64,000 nucleotides of DNA from a virus: positions 1 to 64,000 of the IMG/VR virus record IMGVR_UViG_3300031521_001337, one strand, 5' to 3'. Positions 63,419 to 64,000 of the stretch are shown here, piece by piece. The notes below the pieces were generated by a model. That model worked only from the letters and a program-made list of their open reading frames with translations, searched no databases and was not told the DNA's origin. Each line of letters begins with the position of its first letter. Positions within the stretch are counted from its first letter, which is position 1. The position numbers and the translations under genes are program-made.

Positions 63419-63701
63419 AGCTAGGTATTTAATCTATCAGAATGCTTTGAATTTCTGTAGTATGTGTTGGAGTTTGAATATCACTCTTAAAGATAAGGGT
63501 TATAAATCCTCAATTTTTGAGATAGATGATTTTCTTCCAACATTTACTTATGAAAACGTGTGTAAATTAGCATCACAGTATAATTTCGAAGAACCTAAGT
63601 GTCAGTTAATAACTATCACTTATTGGTGGGATGTACATAATGCTAAACCACGTATTAGTGCTTTTGATGCATTAGTGAATCAATTAAAAAGAGGGATATA
63701 G
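63375..63701 (+). CDS. Hypothetical protein, 108 aa
   Basis: MIPVNDQIAIFEEAKARYLI, YQNALNFCSMCWSLNITLKD, then TFTYENVCKLASQYNFEEPK. Starts within the previous gene; its stop TAG lies in the tRNA-like element at 63691. No family recognised. Confidence 0.55.
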   Translation: MIPVNDQIAIFEEAKARYLIYQNALNFCSMCWSLNITLKDKGYKSSIFEIDDFLPTFTYENVCKLASQYNFEEPKCQLITITYWWDVHNAKPRISAFDALVNQLKRGI

Positions 63702-63751
63702 CTCAGCCGAAAAGAGCCTAGGGTCGGGAGTTTGAATCTCTCTATCCCTCC
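63691..63751 (+). tRNA. tRNA-like element lacking the anticodon arm
   Basis: Acceptor AGGGATA/TATCCCT, D arm GCTC/GAGC, only 8 nt (CTAGGGTC) where the anticodon arm should be, then T arm GGGAG-TTTGAAT-CTCTC. Closely similar to the element at 53952 in acceptor and D arm. A truncated tRNA or tRNA mimic; it cannot decode. Confidence 0.55.
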
Positions 63752-63768
63752 ATTTCATTTTGTTTTTG

Positions 63769-63799
63769 ATTCCAATCCGTAGAAATACGGTGCGGAACA
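63769..63799 (+). other. Cassette-end hairpin with GAAA tetraloop
   Basis: Outer TTCC/GGAA, internal loop AAT/TGC, inner CCGTA-GAAA-TACGG. Third copy of the design seen at 36649 and 40234. Confidence 0.5.
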
Positions 63800-63855
63800 A
63801 AAATAATTAAAAAACACATAGATAAAGATGAAAAAAATATTAAAGAGCGTAATAC

Positions 63856-64000
63856 GTGTTAAACAGAATTAAATTAATTGATGTAATTTTAGATAATCAA
63901 TCAGCAACTGATAATGATTTAATTACAGCATTAGAAAATTTTATTGCAAACAGCAAGCCTTATAATCATGAAGAAGATAGTTCATTGAGAGGGTGTGGAG
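63856..64000 (+). CDS. Hypothetical protein, 3' partial (paralogue family member 3)
   Basis: GTG start preceded by an in-frame TAA. KLIDVILDNQSATDNDLITA, LENFIANSKPYNHEEDSSLR, related to VAIEAELAKVRPFDHNSDKP of the 155-residue protein at 59779. Cut by the window edge. Confidence 0.5.
   Translation, partial: MLNRIKLIDVILDNQSATDNDLITALENFIANSKPYNHEEDSSLRGCG

Noticed and set aside
1-64000. CRISPR arrays, transposons, integrase
   Set aside because: No regularly spaced repeats with spacers and no transposase or integrase motifs were seen on either strand.

Overview
The window looks like a large bacteriophage of a Bacteroidota host, joined on the left to a scrap of bacterial chromosome. Positions 1-1082 hold the end of a host-type hisB gene. 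From about 1438 to the right edge everything reads as phage: lysis, tail, portal, terminase, chaperonin, PhoH, ribonucleotide reductase, homing endonucleases and dozens of tiny membrane proteins. Promoters of the Bacteroidota type (TTTG / TAnnTTTG), A/T-rich leaders without strong Shine-Dalgarno sites, and tail, lysis and portal proteins of the crAss-like style support the host assignment. No integrase and no major capsid protein were recognised, so whether this is an integrated phage, a phage-plasmid or an assembly join cannot be settled here.

The most important reading key is that TGA is not a stop in most phage genes: it reads as tryptophan. Under the standard code many genes of the minus-strand block look shattered. 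With TGA=Trp they become single intact genes with Trp exactly where the families need it (M15 peptidase, FISUMP domain, NUMOD1/NUMOD4 endonuclease modules, terminase, portal, PhoH). The phage encodes a matching tRNA with anticodon UCA at 30015-30087 (minus). TGA codons are common in late structural and lysis genes but nearly absent from large plus-strand genes and from the nucleotide-metabolism genes, which suggests a link between recoding and late expression.

Layout: two divergent blocks meet at 34.2-34.75 kb. The minus block (34187 down to 1673) contains, in transcription order, a winged-helix regulator/initiator candidate next to an iteron module, small early genes including a hidden GNAT acetyltransferase, the UCA tRNA, an HNH endonuclease, class II ribonucleotide reductase, PhoH, a PD-(D/E)XK nuclease, a spanin-like overlapping pair, GroEL/GroES, two GIY-YIG endonucleases, terminase large subunit, portal, tail genes, a 1579-residue tail fibre ending in an S74 chaperone domain, and a lysis cassette (M15 endolysin, spanin-like protein, holin). 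A 155-bp module of two iteron sets occurs twice, at 1438-1592 and 34327-34481.

The plus block (34749 to the end) begins with cassettes of very small membrane proteins and lipoproteins. Several cassettes are preceded by hammerhead self-cleaving ribozymes of one family (36170, 37202, 39693, a weaker one at 41306 and a degenerate one at 58909). Each has a 5' hairpin whose loop can pair with the ribozyme loop II, and each leaves the same short leader on the mRNA. Between them lie other structured RNAs, including one of about 550 nt at 39144-39688. Further right is a membrane and stress island: OmpA-like protein, a YgiB-like lipoprotein, a YgiC-like ATP-grasp ligase, a LemA-like protein, a MoxR-type AAA ATPase and a probable VWA-like partner, with several coiled-coil proteins and two very large paralogous repeat proteins. 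This island, the ribozyme-punctuated cassettes and the UGA recoding are the parts most worth following up.
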